Assembly: GCF_022808855.1 (NCBI RefSeq)
Contig: NZ_JAKZLF010000020.1
Location: 29,241 to 93,240 of the forward strand
Direction of reading: 5' to 3'
DNA from: Anaeromyxobacter soli
Lineage (GTDB): Bacteria; Myxococcota; Myxococcia; Myxococcales; Anaeromyxobacteraceae
DNA length: 64,000 nt
In this document: piece after piece, positions 56,183 through 64,000 of the stretch
How positions within the stretch are numbered: position 1 is the first letter of the stretch
Layout: each line of letters opens with the position of its first letter
Notes under the pieces: model-generated
Told to the model about the DNA's origin: nothing
The model's database searches: none
The model's input: only the letters and a program-made list of their open reading frames with translations
Translations under genes and position numbers: made by a program

Positions 56183-57712
56183 TCAGCGCGTCGAGATGCG
56201 GACCGTGGTCTTCATCTGGCGGCCGGTGTCGAGGTCGCGCGCGGACATCGTGAGGATCCCCTCGATGTTGACCTCGAAGAGGATCTCGAGCCGCACCTCT
56301 CCGGCGCGGCCCGGCCGCACGCCGCTGAAGGTGAACTCGCCGAGGAGCTCGTTGTCCACCGACCAGGGCTGATCGCCCTGGTAGATGCGCACCGCGAGCT
56401 CGCTCTGGCGGTCGACCGCGTTCGTGGCCGCGATGGTCCGCGCGTTGGGGATCGCGGCGTTGCGCGGGAAGACCACGTGCATCGCGCCGCCCGCCTGCTC
56501 GATGCCGATCGCCATGGGGATGACGTCGAGGAGCTGGAGCTTCAGGTCGGAGCTCTCCTGGAGCGACCAGCCGTAGAGCGCGGCGCCGATCCCCACCGCC
56601 TCGTCGGGGTGGACGCCCTTCGACGGCGGCTTCCCGAAGAAGCGCGTGAGCCGCTCCTGGATGACGGGCATCCGGGTCTGCCCGCCGACGAGCATGACCT
56701 CGTCGATGTCCTTCGCGGTGATCCCGGCGTCCACCATGACCCCGCCCATGATCTTGAGCGAGCGGTCCACGAGGTGCTGCGTGAGCGCCTCGAGGAGCTT
56801 GCGGTCGAACCGCACGTCCATGTTGAGGGGCTGGCCCTGCGGCGTCATCGTGATGAACGGGATGGAGAACGGCGCCTCGGTGCGGGCCGAGAGGTCGATC
56901 TTGGTGCGCTCGGCGAGGTCCTTGATGCGCTGCATCGCGACCGGATCCGACGAGAGGTCGATTCCGTGCTTCTTGCGGAAGTCGTCGAGGACGTACCGGA
57001 TCATCGCGTCGTCGAAGTCGATGCCGCCGAGGAAGATGTCGCCGCCGGTGGCCTTCACCTCGAACACGCGGTCGCGGATCTCGATGATCGACACGTCGAA
57101 CGTGCCGCCGCCGAGGTCGTACACGAGGACGCGCTCGTCGAGCCGCTTGCCGATGCCGTAGGCGAGGGCGGCGGCCGTCGGCTCGTTGATGATGCGCACG
57201 ACCTCGAGCTCCACCAACGCCCCGGCCTCCTTCACCGCCTGGCGTTGCCGGTCGGTGAAGTACGCGGGCACCGTCACGACGGCGCGCCGGACCTTGAAGC
57301 CGAGGTGATCCGACGCGACGTCCCGGATCTTCGCGAGGATCCGGGAGGCGATCTCCTGGATCGAGAAGCTCTGCCCGTGGCAGTCGACCTCGACGTCGTT
57401 CCGGTCCCCCGCGTGGACGCGGTACTGGACCGACTGCTGCATCGTGTCGACGACCTCGTCCCGCGGGGCGCGCCCGATGAGCCGCTTCGTCGCGTAGAGG
57501 GTGTTCCGCGGGTTGAGCTGCCACTGGCGCTTCGCCTCGTGGCCGATGAGCTCGTTGCCCTTGTCGTCGATCGCGAAGATGGACGGGATGGTGTACTCGC
57601 CGCCCTTGTAGGGGATGAGCTTCACCTGACCGTCGCCGTGGGCGACCGCACCGCACGAGTTCGTCGTGCCGAGATCGATCCCGATGATGGTGTCGGGGGA
57701 GAGCCGCTCCAT
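56183..57712 (-). CDS. Hsp70-family protein lacking the C-terminal lid
   Basis: 509 residues. The nucleotide domain is complete: G-I-D-L-G-T-T-N-S, V-P-A-Y-F-T-D-R-Q-R, D-L-G-G-G-T-F-D and L-V-G-G-Q-T-R. The linker and beta substrate domain follow (L-L-D-V-I-P-M-A-I-G-I-E...E-G-I-L), then the chain ends soon after, where DnaK has about 100-130 more residues of helical lid. It should bind peptides weakly or without trapping. No dnaJ, grpE or hsc partners are adjacent. It is divergent from the secreted protease gene. Confidence 0.9.
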   Translation of the reverse strand: MERLSPDTIIGIDLGTTNSCGAVAHGDGQVKLIPYKGGEYTIPSIFAIDDKGNELIGHEAKRQWQLNPRNTLYATKRLIGRAPRDEVVDTMQQSVQYRVHAGDRNDVEVDCHGQSFSIQEIASRILAKIRDVASDHLGFKVRRAVVTVPAYFTDRQRQAVKEAGALVELEVVRIINEPTAAALAYGIGKRLDERVLVYDLGGGTFDVSIIEIRDRVFEVKATGGDIFLGGIDFDDAMIRYVLDDFRKKHGIDLSSDPVAMQRIKDLAERTKIDLSARTEAPFSIPFITMTPQGQPLNMDVRFDRKLLEALTQHLVDRSLKIMGGVMVDAGITAKDIDEVMLVGGQTRMPVIQERLTRFFGKPPSKGVHPDEAVGIGAALYGWSLQESSDLKLQLLDVIPMAIGIEQAGGAMHVVFPRNAAIPNARTIAATNAVDRQSELAVRIYQGDQPWSVDNELLGEFTFSGVRPGRAGEVRLEILFEVNIEGILTMSARDLDTGRQMKTTVRISTR

Positions 57713-57859
57713 GCCGCGGCGAGGGTACTACGAAGGTGGGGCAGGGTGGAGTTCCCGCCCTCCTGCCGTGCGAGCGGACGCTCGCCCACACGGGGGGTCG
57801 AAAGGCGCAAGCGCTCCACCCGGGGGAATTCGGGTGAAGCGCCCCCCGTTGGACGGGAC

Positions 57860-58780
57860 GTGCTCAAGACCCGCCTCCTTCCGAGCCTCGGCGGGGCCGC
57901 TCTCGTGGCCGGCCTCTTCCTCGTCGCCTCGCCCCTCCTCGGGCTCTCCTCTCCCGCCCGCGCCGGCAACCCGCGCGCGGAGACCGTCCACAAGGTGTTC
58001 CCGAGCGCGGTGCGCATCCGGATCACCGCGGGCGGCGAGGTCGTCCGCAGCGCCTCGGGGATCGCGTTCGCCCGCGAGGGCAAGCGGAGCTTCGTCCTCA
58101 CGAACGCGCACGTCGTCGAGCCGGGCCGCGCCTGGCAGGAGCCCGTCCGCATCGAGGTGCTCCCGAGCGGGCGCGACGCGCACCTCGCCGCGAAGGTCGT
58201 CGCGACCGGCAAGCTGCCGGAGACGGACATCGCGGTCCTCGAGGTCGGCGCGGAGCTGCCCGTCACGCCGCTCGCGCCGGACGAGAGCCTCGACCTCGGC
58301 GACGATCTCGTGGTCATCGGCGCGCCGTTCGGGAAGGGGCTCTCGGTCGCGGCCGGAATCGTCTCCCAGGTCGAGTACGAGTTCCTCGAGAACGCGGCCG
58401 CGCCGCGGCGCGCCAAGTCGCTCAAGACCGACGCGGCCATCGGCTACGGCAGCAGCGGCGGCGGCGTGTTCGACGTCCCGCGCGGCCGCCTCATCGGCCT
58501 CGTCGAGGGCTACCGCACGGCGCGCGTGGAGTTCGGCAAGGACGCCGACCAGTACGCGTTCGACGTGCCGATGCCCGGCGAGACGTTCGTCGCCCCGGCC
58601 GCGAAGATCCGGCGCTTCCTCGCCGACCACGGCCTCGCGCGCCTCTCCGACGACGGCTCGGGCGAGGTCGCCCAGCGCGGCCGCGGCGGCACGCAGGACG
58701 CGCAGGTCGCGGCCGGGCAGGCGGAGGTCGCCGCGCGCACCCAGCCCGTGTCGCTGCCCGCCGCGCCCGGCGCGCTCTAG
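57860..58780 (+). CDS. Secreted trypsin-like serine protease without PDZ domains
   Basis: 306 residues, GTG start. A signal peptide of about 37 precedes a DegP-type catalytic core: His in L-T-N-A-H-V-V, Asp in E-T-D-I-A-V-L, Ser in G-Y-G-S-S-G-G-G-V (canonical G-N-S-G-G, here G-S-S-G-G). No PDZ domain follows; the C-terminal 50 residues are disordered-looking. A periplasmic or secreted role in protein quality or signalling is likely. It shares a 147-base divergent region with the Hsp70 gene, possibly a common stress promoter. Confidence 0.85.
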   Translation: MLKTRLLPSLGGAALVAGLFLVASPLLGLSSPARAGNPRAETVHKVFPSAVRIRITAGGEVVRSASGIAFAREGKRSFVLTNAHVVEPGRAWQEPVRIEVLPSGRDAHLAAKVVATGKLPETDIAVLEVGAELPVTPLAPDESLDLGDDLVVIGAPFGKGLSVAAGIVSQVEYEFLENAAAPRRAKSLKTDAAIGYGSSGGGVFDVPRGRLIGLVEGYRTARVEFGKDADQYAFDVPMPGETFVAPAAKIRRFLADHGLARLSDDGSGEVAQRGRGGTQDAQVAAGQAEVAARTQPVSLPAAPGAL

Positions 58781-58786
58781 GCTTCG

Positions 58787-59392
58787 CTAACGTCCGGTCG
58801 CGCCAGTCCCCGGCGCGGCTGGACCCGGCGAGACGCTGCCCGGACCCACGCCGCTCGGGACGCTGGCGCCGCCGGTCCCGGCCCCGCGCCCTCCCTCGGC
58901 CGGCGGCCCGCTTCCGCCGCCTGGGCCGGTGCCCTGGCCGGGAGTGGACTGCGGCTCCCCGGCGGCCGGCCTGCGAACCTGCACCCAGTACGCGAGCGCG
59001 TCGGCGTTCCGCCCGGCCCGGAGCTGCGATCCGGGGACGAGATCCGCCACCGTCCCGAGCCCCGCCGACGTGTAGACCATGGTGTTGCGGTCGACCGTGA
59101 GCGTCACCTTGCCCCCCGCCGTCCCGACGGTGATCCGGTGCGCGTGCCCGTCCACGCCCTCCAGCACGCCGGAGATCTCCTCGAGCACCGCGCCGCGCGG
59201 GAGCGGCTTGTCGGGCGGCTGGGAGCGTTTCGCCGTCCCCGCCCCCGGCGTCACGGGCGCGGACGGCGGAGCGGCGGGATCGGGCTGCGCCCGTCCCGAC
59301 GGCGTCGCCACGGGAGGCAGGGCGGGCGACTGCTGGGCGAACGACGGGAGCGCGGCGAGGAGCGCGGAGAGCGCGACGGCGGTCCGGAGCAT
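58787..59392 (-). CDS. Small secreted protein with DUF5666-like beta domain
   Basis: 201 residues with a clear signal peptide ending A-F-A-Q. A central domain (I-S-G-V-L-E-G-V-D-G-H-A-H-R-I-T-V-G-T...V-T-L-T-V-D-R-N-T-M-V) recalls DUF5666-type small beta folds. Pro- and Gly-rich low-complexity segments flank it on both sides. The function is unknown. It converges with the protease gene, with six bases between the two stops. Confidence 0.65.
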   Translation of the reverse strand: MLRTAVALSALLAALPSFAQQSPALPPVATPSGRAQPDPAAPPSAPVTPGAGTAKRSQPPDKPLPRGAVLEEISGVLEGVDGHAHRITVGTAGGKVTLTVDRNTMVYTSAGLGTVADLVPGSQLRAGRNADALAYWVQVRRPAAGEPQSTPGQGTGPGGGSGPPAEGGRGAGTGGASVPSGVGPGSVSPGPAAPGTGATGR

Positions 59393-59470
59393 GCCTGCAT
59401 GTTAATCGCTCTCTCCGCCGGAAGTCGGGCCCCTGGAGTAGGATGCCGCCTCCGGACAGCCGGAGGGCGG

Positions 59471-59965
59471 ATGGATAATCGGGTCAGCTGGGACGAGTAC
59501 TTCATGAACGTGGCGCGCGTCGTCGCGACGCGCGCGACCTGCGATCGCAAGCACGTCGGCGCGGTGCTGGTGCGCGACAAGACGATCCTCTCCACCGGGT
59601 ACAACGGCTCGATCCGCGGCCTGCCGCACTGCACCGAGGCGGGGCACATGATGGAGGACGGTCACTGCGTCGCGACCGTTCACGCGGAGGCGAACGCGAT
59701 CATCCAGGCGGCGAAGAACGGCGTCGCGATCGAGGGCTCCGCGATCTACACGACCGCCTCGCCGTGCTGGCCGTGCTTCAAGCTCATCGCGAACGCAGGC
59801 TGCCACCGGATCGTGTTCGGCGAGTTCTACCGGGACGAGCGGATCTTCGAGTACGCGCAGCGGCTCGGGATCGAGCTCGTCGAGCTGAAGGTGCCCGCGC
59901 GGCCCGACGTGCAGCCGGCCGACACCGGCCACGCGCGGACGGTCACCACGTCGGTCAAGGAGTAG
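59471..59965 (+). CDS. Deoxycytidylate deaminase (ComEB-like)
   Basis: 164 residues, GGAGGG before the ATG. Zinc ligands are in H-A-E-A-N-A-I and S-P-C-W-P-C, the dCMP deaminase pattern (P-C-x-x-C). S-W-D-E-Y-F-M and T-G-Y-N-G at the N-terminus are family marks. It converts dCMP to dUMP for thymidylate synthesis. It ends overlapping the convergent CapA-like gene by 11 bases. Confidence 0.9.
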   Translation: MDNRVSWDEYFMNVARVVATRATCDRKHVGAVLVRDKTILSTGYNGSIRGLPHCTEAGHMMEDGHCVATVHAEANAIIQAAKNGVAIEGSAIYTTASPCWPCFKLIANAGCHRIVFGEFYRDERIFEYAQRLGIELVELKVPARPDVQPADTGHARTVTTSVKE

Positions 59966-61415
59966 CGGCGCTGACCGGCTTCGCCGGCTCCGGCGCTGGC
60001 GACGCGACGCTCGCGGGCGCGAGCTCTCCCGGGGCGAGCGTCCGCAGGAGGTCCTCTCCCATCACCGCCGCGACCGCCGCGCGGCGGCCGGCGAGGAGCT
60101 GCTCGCGCGCGCGGAGCCGCGTCCAGGCCTCCGCGCGATCGGCCGGGACGGGGTCCGGGAAGGCGGCGAGCTCCGCGCGCACCTGCGCGAGCGCGCGATC
60201 GACCGCGACGACGCGGATGGCGGGCTTCCGGCCGGGCTCCTTGCGCCGGTCGATCTCCACGGTGTCGTTCTCCGTCCAGAGCGGCAGGAAGTCCGCGCCC
60301 GCCACCTCCACGCGCGCGACGCCCCGCCCGTAGTCGCGGCGCGCCAGCTTCACGCGCAGGAGCGCGCCGTCCCTCGTCGCCGCGACGGCCTCGGGGGTCA
60401 CGCCCGGCACGTAGTTGCGCGACTGGTTCGAGACGAAGTTCCCGAGCGAGTAGGCGATGACGGCGGTGCGGCCGTCGGCGCGGCGGTACAGCTCGACGGG
60501 CTGCAGGACGTGGGGATGGTGGCCGAGGACCACGAGCGCGCCCGCGTCGGCGAGCCGGTGGGCGAGCTCCACGTCCTCGGCGCGCGGCTGGGGCGCGTAC
60601 TCCTCGCCCCAGTGGAGCGACACGACCACCGCGTCTGCCTCGGAGGCCGCGCGGCGGACGCTCTCCACCGCCCCCTCGCGATCGAGCTGCGACGCCTGGA
60701 GGCAAGCTCGCGCCGCGGGGCAGGCGTTTCCGTCCTGGTTGAAGAAGTGGGCGTACCCGAGGAACGCGATCCGCATCCCCGCGGCGTCCACCGTGACCGG
60801 GCCGGAGGCGCGCCCGGACGGGCCCGCCCCGACGTAGCGCATCCGCAGCGCGTCGAGCCGCCGGACGGTCTCCTCGAAGCCGGGCCGCCCCTGGTCGAAC
60901 ACGTGGTTGTTCGCGAAGGAGACGAGGTCCACGCCGGCGTGCTGCAGCGCGGCCACCGCCTCGGGCGGCGCGTTGAACACGAACGGGCGCGTGCCCTGAG
61001 CCGTGGCGGGCGCCACGGGCGTCTCGAGGTTCGCGAACATGACGTCGGGCGCGGCGAGGAGATCGGCGACGGGTGCGTAGAGCCAGGAGAAGCCCGCGTC
61101 CGGGGCGCCGCGCCCGTAGGTCGCGGCGCACTGCTTCACCGCGTCGTGCATGAGGACGTCGCCGACCGCCCCGATCGTCACCTGCGCGACCGTGCGGACC
61201 GGCGGTTCCGCGGGCGCGACCGCTTCCAGGGCGCCTCCGCGCGCTGGCGGGGAGGGGGACGTCGACGGCGCGGGGGCCGCCACGGGCTGGGCGGCGCGGT
61301 CGGCCGGTCCGCGCGCTCCGGTCGCACAGGCGGCCAGGGAGAGGGCGAGGACCACGGTGACGGATGGGGCGGACGGGAACACGCGCACGAGGGCTCCGAG
61401 CTTTACCGGTATCAT
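59955..61415 (-). CDS. CapA-family lipoprotein (poly-gamma-glutamate capsule-like)
   Basis: 486 residues from the ATG at 61415. A GTG at 61388, nearer to a GGAG, would keep the lipoprotein signal (lipobox L-A-A-C) and drop nine residues. The core is the PGA_cap metallophosphoesterase-like fold: G-A-V-G-D-V-L-M-H, F-A-N-L-E-T-P, F-A-N-N-H-V-F-D, S-L-H-W-G-E-E-Y and G-H-H-P-H-V-L-Q-P. Its homologues take part in poly-glutamate capsule or wall-related phosphate chemistry. It is envelope-anchored and stands alone. Confidence 0.88.
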   Translation of the reverse strand: MIPVKLGALVRVFPSAPSVTVVLALSLAACATGARGPADRAAQPVAAPAPSTSPSPPARGGALEAVAPAEPPVRTVAQVTIGAVGDVLMHDAVKQCAATYGRGAPDAGFSWLYAPVADLLAAPDVMFANLETPVAPATAQGTRPFVFNAPPEAVAALQHAGVDLVSFANNHVFDQGRPGFEETVRRLDALRMRYVGAGPSGRASGPVTVDAAGMRIAFLGYAHFFNQDGNACPAARACLQASQLDREGAVESVRRAASEADAVVVSLHWGEEYAPQPRAEDVELAHRLADAGALVVLGHHPHVLQPVELYRRADGRTAVIAYSLGNFVSNQSRNYVPGVTPEAVAATRDGALLRVKLARRDYGRGVARVEVAGADFLPLWTENDTVEIDRRKEPGRKPAIRVVAVDRALAQVRAELAAFPDPVPADRAEAWTRLRAREQLLAGRRAAVAAVMGEDLLRTLAPGELAPASVASPAPEPAKPVSAATP

Positions 61416-61479
61416 CCGAGCGGGCTTGAAAAAACGACCGTCGCGACGCATCTCAGGGCGCGACTTCCAGGTTCTCATC

Positions 61480-62400
61480 ATGCACCCATTCGCCAGAGGC
61501 GCCGCTTTCGTCGACCGGTCCGGGTCGGTCGTCGCCGCCGACCCCGGCTTCGCAGCGCAGCTGGGGCTCGGGGCCGACGCCGACCTGACCGGAGCGCTGC
61601 GGACGCGCGCCGAGACGGCGCCGGAGCTCCGCGCGCTGCTGGCCGGGGACGGCCCCGCCATCGCGCGCGTGCCGGGGCCGGACGGCCAGGTGCTCGAGCT
61701 GCACCGCGTCCCGAGCGGGGAGGGGACGCTCCTCCTCGCCCGGACCTCGCAGGACGCCGAGTGCCTCGAGCACGCCATGCGATCGCAGGGGCTCACCCGG
61801 CTGGCCGCGGGCGTCGCGCACGACATCAAGAACCCGCTGAACGCGATGGCGCTCCAGCTCGCGCTGCTCGCGGACAAGCTGTCGTCGGCCGGAGACGCGG
61901 GCGTCGCCTCGGCGTCGCACCTGGGCGCGCTGCGCGATCAGATCGGCAGGGTCAACGAGGTGGTGCGCCGCTTCCTCGACGTGACCGATCCCTCCGCGCC
62001 GCTCGGCTACACCGACGTCGGCGCGCTCGCGGCGGACACGGTCAGCCTGTTCGGCCACGACGCCCGGCGGCGCCGCATCGACCTGCACGCGGACGCCGCG
62101 CCGGGCTCCGCCCGGACGCGCTGCGATCCGGGCCGGGTGTCGCGGCTCGTGCTCGGCCTCGTCTCGCGGGCGCTCGTCGAGACGCCGGAGGGCGGGCGGA
62201 TGTCGGTTCGCGTGGAGCCCGAGGCGGCGAGCTTGCGGTTGACCATCGAGCACGCGGCGGGTGAACCGGACCCCGAGCTCGGGTATTACACGGACGTCGC
62301 GGACGCCGCGGCACGGGCGCTCGGCGGCGACCTCGCCATCGTGCACGAGGGCGCGCTGGAGCGCCTCACCTTGCGGCTCCCGAGGAACGATCGCGAATGA
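61480..62400 (+). CDS. Sensor histidine kinase-like protein with degenerate ATPase domain
   Basis: 306 residues, no membrane segment. A PAS-like N-terminal region (about 1-90) precedes the dimerisation helix with phospho-His114 (G-V-A-H-D-I-K-N-P-L-N), typical of NtrB-like kinases. The expected N-box Asn in N-x-x-x-N-A is lost (L-V-L-G-L-V-S-R-A-L), and neither D-x-G-x-G nor a GTGLGL loop is found. ATP binding is therefore doubtful. It overlaps the NtrC-family gene by four bases, so it is the cognate partner, perhaps as a phosphatase or phosphotransfer adaptor. Confidence 0.82.
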   Translation: MHPFARGAAFVDRSGSVVAADPGFAAQLGLGADADLTGALRTRAETAPELRALLAGDGPAIARVPGPDGQVLELHRVPSGEGTLLLARTSQDAECLEHAMRSQGLTRLAAGVAHDIKNPLNAMALQLALLADKLSSAGDAGVASASHLGALRDQIGRVNEVVRRFLDVTDPSAPLGYTDVGALAADTVSLFGHDARRRRIDLHADAAPGSARTRCDPGRVSRLVLGLVSRALVETPEGGRMSVRVEPEAASLRLTIEHAAGEPDPELGYYTDVADAAARALGGDLAIVHEGALERLTLRLPRNDRE

Positions 62401-63803
62401 AATACCGGGTCCTCATCGTCGACGACGAGGCCGACAGCCGCGACGCGCTGGCGGAGCTGACGCAGCGCTGGGGCTACGACGTCCAGACCGCGAGCGACGG
62501 CACCGAGGCGCTCCGCCGGGCCATCGAGGGGCACCCCGACGTCATCCTCACCGACCTCGTGATGCCGAACATGGACGGGCTCTGGCTCCTGCGCGCGCTC
62601 CGCGCCGAGCTGCCGGACTGCCCCGTCGTGCTGCTCACCGGCCGGGGGACCATCCAGACCGCGGTGCAGGCGATCAAGGAGGGCGCCTACGACTTCATCG
62701 AGAAGCCGCTTGAGGTGCCGCGCCTGCGGCTCGTGCTCGAGCGCGCCCTCGAGAAGAAAGAGACGATGCGCGAGGTGCAGCTGCTGCGGCGCCGCATCGC
62801 CGCCCTCGCCCCCGGCACGGACATGATCGGCTCGGGCCCCTCGATGCAGCGGGTGTTCGAGCTCGTGAAGAAGGTCGCGCCCTCGACGGCGAGCGTCGTC
62901 ATCAGCGGCGAGAGCGGGACCGGCAAGGAGGTGGTGGCGCGCGCGATCCACAACCTCTCGCCGCGCAAGGAGAAGCCTTTCGTCGCGGTGAACTGCGGCG
63001 CGATCCCCGCGACCCTCATCGAGTCGGAGCTCTTCGGGTACGAGCGGGGGGCGTTCACCGGCGCGGACCAGCGCAGGCTCGGCAACTTCGAGCTCGCGCA
63101 CAACGGCACGATCTTCCTCGACGAGATCGGGGAGCTGCCGCTCGAGCTCCAGGCGAAGTTCCTCCGCGTCCTGGAGGAGCGCCGGTTCCGCCGGCTGGGC
63201 GGGCGCGCCGAGGTGGAGGTGGACGTCCGCGTCATCTGCGCGACGAACCGCGATCTCAAGGAGGAGATCCGCAAGGGCCGCTTCCGCGAGGACCTCTACT
63301 TCCGCCTCCACGTCTTCACGATCCAGCTCCCCGCGCTCAAGGAGCGGCGCGAGGACGTCCCGCTCCTCGTTCATCACTTCCTCGAGAAGTTCAACGGCGA
63401 GACCGGCAAGCACGTGCAAGGCGTGTCGCCCGCCGCGCTCGGGATCCTGCAGGGGTACGCCTGGCCCGGAAACATCCGCGAGCTGCGCAACACCGTCGAG
63501 CGCGCGATGATCCTCGTGGACGGCGACGTCATCGGCGAGGAGCACCTCCCGCCGGACATGCAGGCCTCCCGCCCGGAGGCGGCGACGCTGCGGATGCCGC
63601 TCGGGATCCCGCTCGACAAGGTCGAGAAGGAGTACATCCTCGCGTCGCTGCAGAAGAACGGCGGGAACAAGGCGCGCACCGCCGAGATCCTCGGGATCAG
63701 CGAGAAGACTCTCTACAACAAGCTGAACCGCTACGCCGCCGAGGCGCGCACGCGCGCGGGCGAGGCCGAAGGTCAGGTCCCGGCGAGCGGCGTGAAGGCC
63801 TGA
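62397..63803 (+). CDS. NtrC/AtoC-family sigma-54-dependent response regulator
   Basis: 468 residues. The receiver has D-D at 9-10 and acceptor Asp53 (L-T-D-L-V-M-P-N-M-D-G). The AAA+ domain carries G-E-S-G-T-G-K-E, the sigma-54 contact loop G-A-F-T-G-A, Walker B I-F-L-D-E-I and R-fingers in R-E-D-L-Y-F-R. The C-terminal Fis-type helix-turn-helix is N-K-A-R-T-A-E-I-L-G-I-S-E-K-T-L-Y-N-K-L. It activates sigma-54 promoters; the targets are not evident. All active-site residues are intact, in contrast to its kinase. Confidence 0.95.
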   Translation: MKYRVLIVDDEADSRDALAELTQRWGYDVQTASDGTEALRRAIEGHPDVILTDLVMPNMDGLWLLRALRAELPDCPVVLLTGRGTIQTAVQAIKEGAYDFIEKPLEVPRLRLVLERALEKKETMREVQLLRRRIAALAPGTDMIGSGPSMQRVFELVKKVAPSTASVVISGESGTGKEVVARAIHNLSPRKEKPFVAVNCGAIPATLIESELFGYERGAFTGADQRRLGNFELAHNGTIFLDEIGELPLELQAKFLRVLEERRFRRLGGRAEVEVDVRVICATNRDLKEEIRKGRFREDLYFRLHVFTIQLPALKERREDVPLLVHHFLEKFNGETGKHVQGVSPAALGILQGYAWPGNIRELRNTVERAMILVDGDVIGEEHLPPDMQASRPEAATLRMPLGIPLDKVEKEYILASLQKNGGNKARTAEILGISEKTLYNKLNRYAAEARTRAGEAEGQVPASGVKA

Positions 63804-63812
63804 GCCGCGGCA

Positions 63813-64000
63813 GGCGCGCAGGTTCACGGCCCCCCCGAGCTTTGCAGTGGGAGGGCCCCGCGCGAAGCGCGGGAGGGGCGAAGCCCCTCCGGCGGGGAAC
63901 CTGCGCGCACCCGCGAAAGCGGGCGCGCAGGTTCACGGGCCCCGCCGAGCAGGGGTGGGGCCCCAGCAGCTTCGCTGCGGGGGCGGGGGCGCCGGCCCCG
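63813..64000. repeat. Array of GC-rich hairpins and a repeated 28-base block
   Basis: A block GGCGCGCAGGTTCACGG... at 63813 recurs at 63922 in direct orientation, and its first 12 bases occur inverted at 63897-63908. Between and after lie four hairpins: CCCGCGC-GAA-GCGCGGG (63857-63873), GGAGGGGC-GAA-GCCCCTCC (63872-63890), CCCGC-GAAA-GCGGG (63910-63923) and CCCC-A-GCAGC-TTC-GCTGC-GGGG from 63961. It follows the NtrC gene with no frame and runs off the window end. Confidence 0.8.

Overview
The window is a high-GC (about 74 percent by eye) bacterial chromosome segment. It holds about 66 protein-coding genes and one tRNA-Leu(GAG), densely packed and with many ATGA/GTGA stop-start overlaps. The codon bias, the AgmX/PglI-type and GYF-type domain proteins, the Wsp-like chemosensory operon, the NtrC-family regulator and the general gene set fit a member of the Myxococcota, most likely Anaeromyxobacter or a close relative. 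That assignment is an inference from recognised protein families, not a database match. I see no rRNA, CRISPR array, insertion sequence, phage or integrase gene. The region reads as core chromosome with a few accessory islands.

Layout. 0-6 kb: the end of an amidohydrolase, two small lipoproteins, a membrane protein, a MuiA-like secreted protein, a class II glutamine amidotransferase, a DUF99 protein and a YfcE-like phosphoesterase. 6-9.2 kb: hutU-hutI for histidine degradation. 9.3-15.9 kb: psd, hisS-miaA, accA, hisC-cmk and a Cys-motif protein. 15.9-19.9 kb: an esterase-TPR protein, then a nickel/cobalt ECF importer (NikL-like, CbiM, CbiQ, CbiO) behind a strong promoter with a palindrome at its start site. 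19.9-22.8 kb: ispH and rpsA, ending in a textbook terminator. 22.8-30.1 kb: a leftward six-gene chemosensory operon (cheW, cheR-TPR, cheW, mcp, cheA-REC, cheB) with the gene content of a Wsp-type system but no diguanylate cyclase. 30.3-37.9 kb: an SLC13-type permease, sppA, a HIT protein, a LapB-like TPR/zinc protein, argS, a SPOR protein and a cupin. 37.9-40.3 kb: a small GYF-like membrane protein, a large FAD oxidoreductase and a 71-residue protein with a structured leader.

40.4-45.9 kb: the glycolytic operon gap-pgk-tpiA-secG, tRNA-Leu, a 7Fe-type ferredoxin and inositol-3-phosphate synthase. 46.0-50.3 kb: a sulfur-handling neighbourhood with a DsrE-like protein, an intact E1-like ThiF/MoeB protein, a TusA-like carrier, a degenerate second E1-like protein, a divergent APS-kinase-like protein with a basic tail, and a three-cysteine LarE. 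LarE makes the nickel-pincer cofactor, so the nickel importer 30 kb away may serve the same need. 50.4-54.6 kb: a ribbon-helix-helix regulator with nested inverted repeats at its promoter, truA, a GYF/AgmX protein, a hypothetical protein and clpX. 54.8-64 kb: a DUF6600 secreted protein with 14-residue repeats, a lidless Hsp70, a secreted trypsin-like protease, a small secreted protein, dCMP deaminase, a CapA-like lipoprotein and a sensor kinase-NtrC pair whose kinase has lost its ATP-binding motifs. The window ends in an array of GC-rich hairpins.

The best candidates for something undescribed are the active/inactive E1 pair with TusA (46.0-48.2 kb), the kinase lacking ATP motifs upstream of an intact NtrC (61.5-63.8 kb), and the palindromic operators at the nickel and ribbon-helix-helix promoters.
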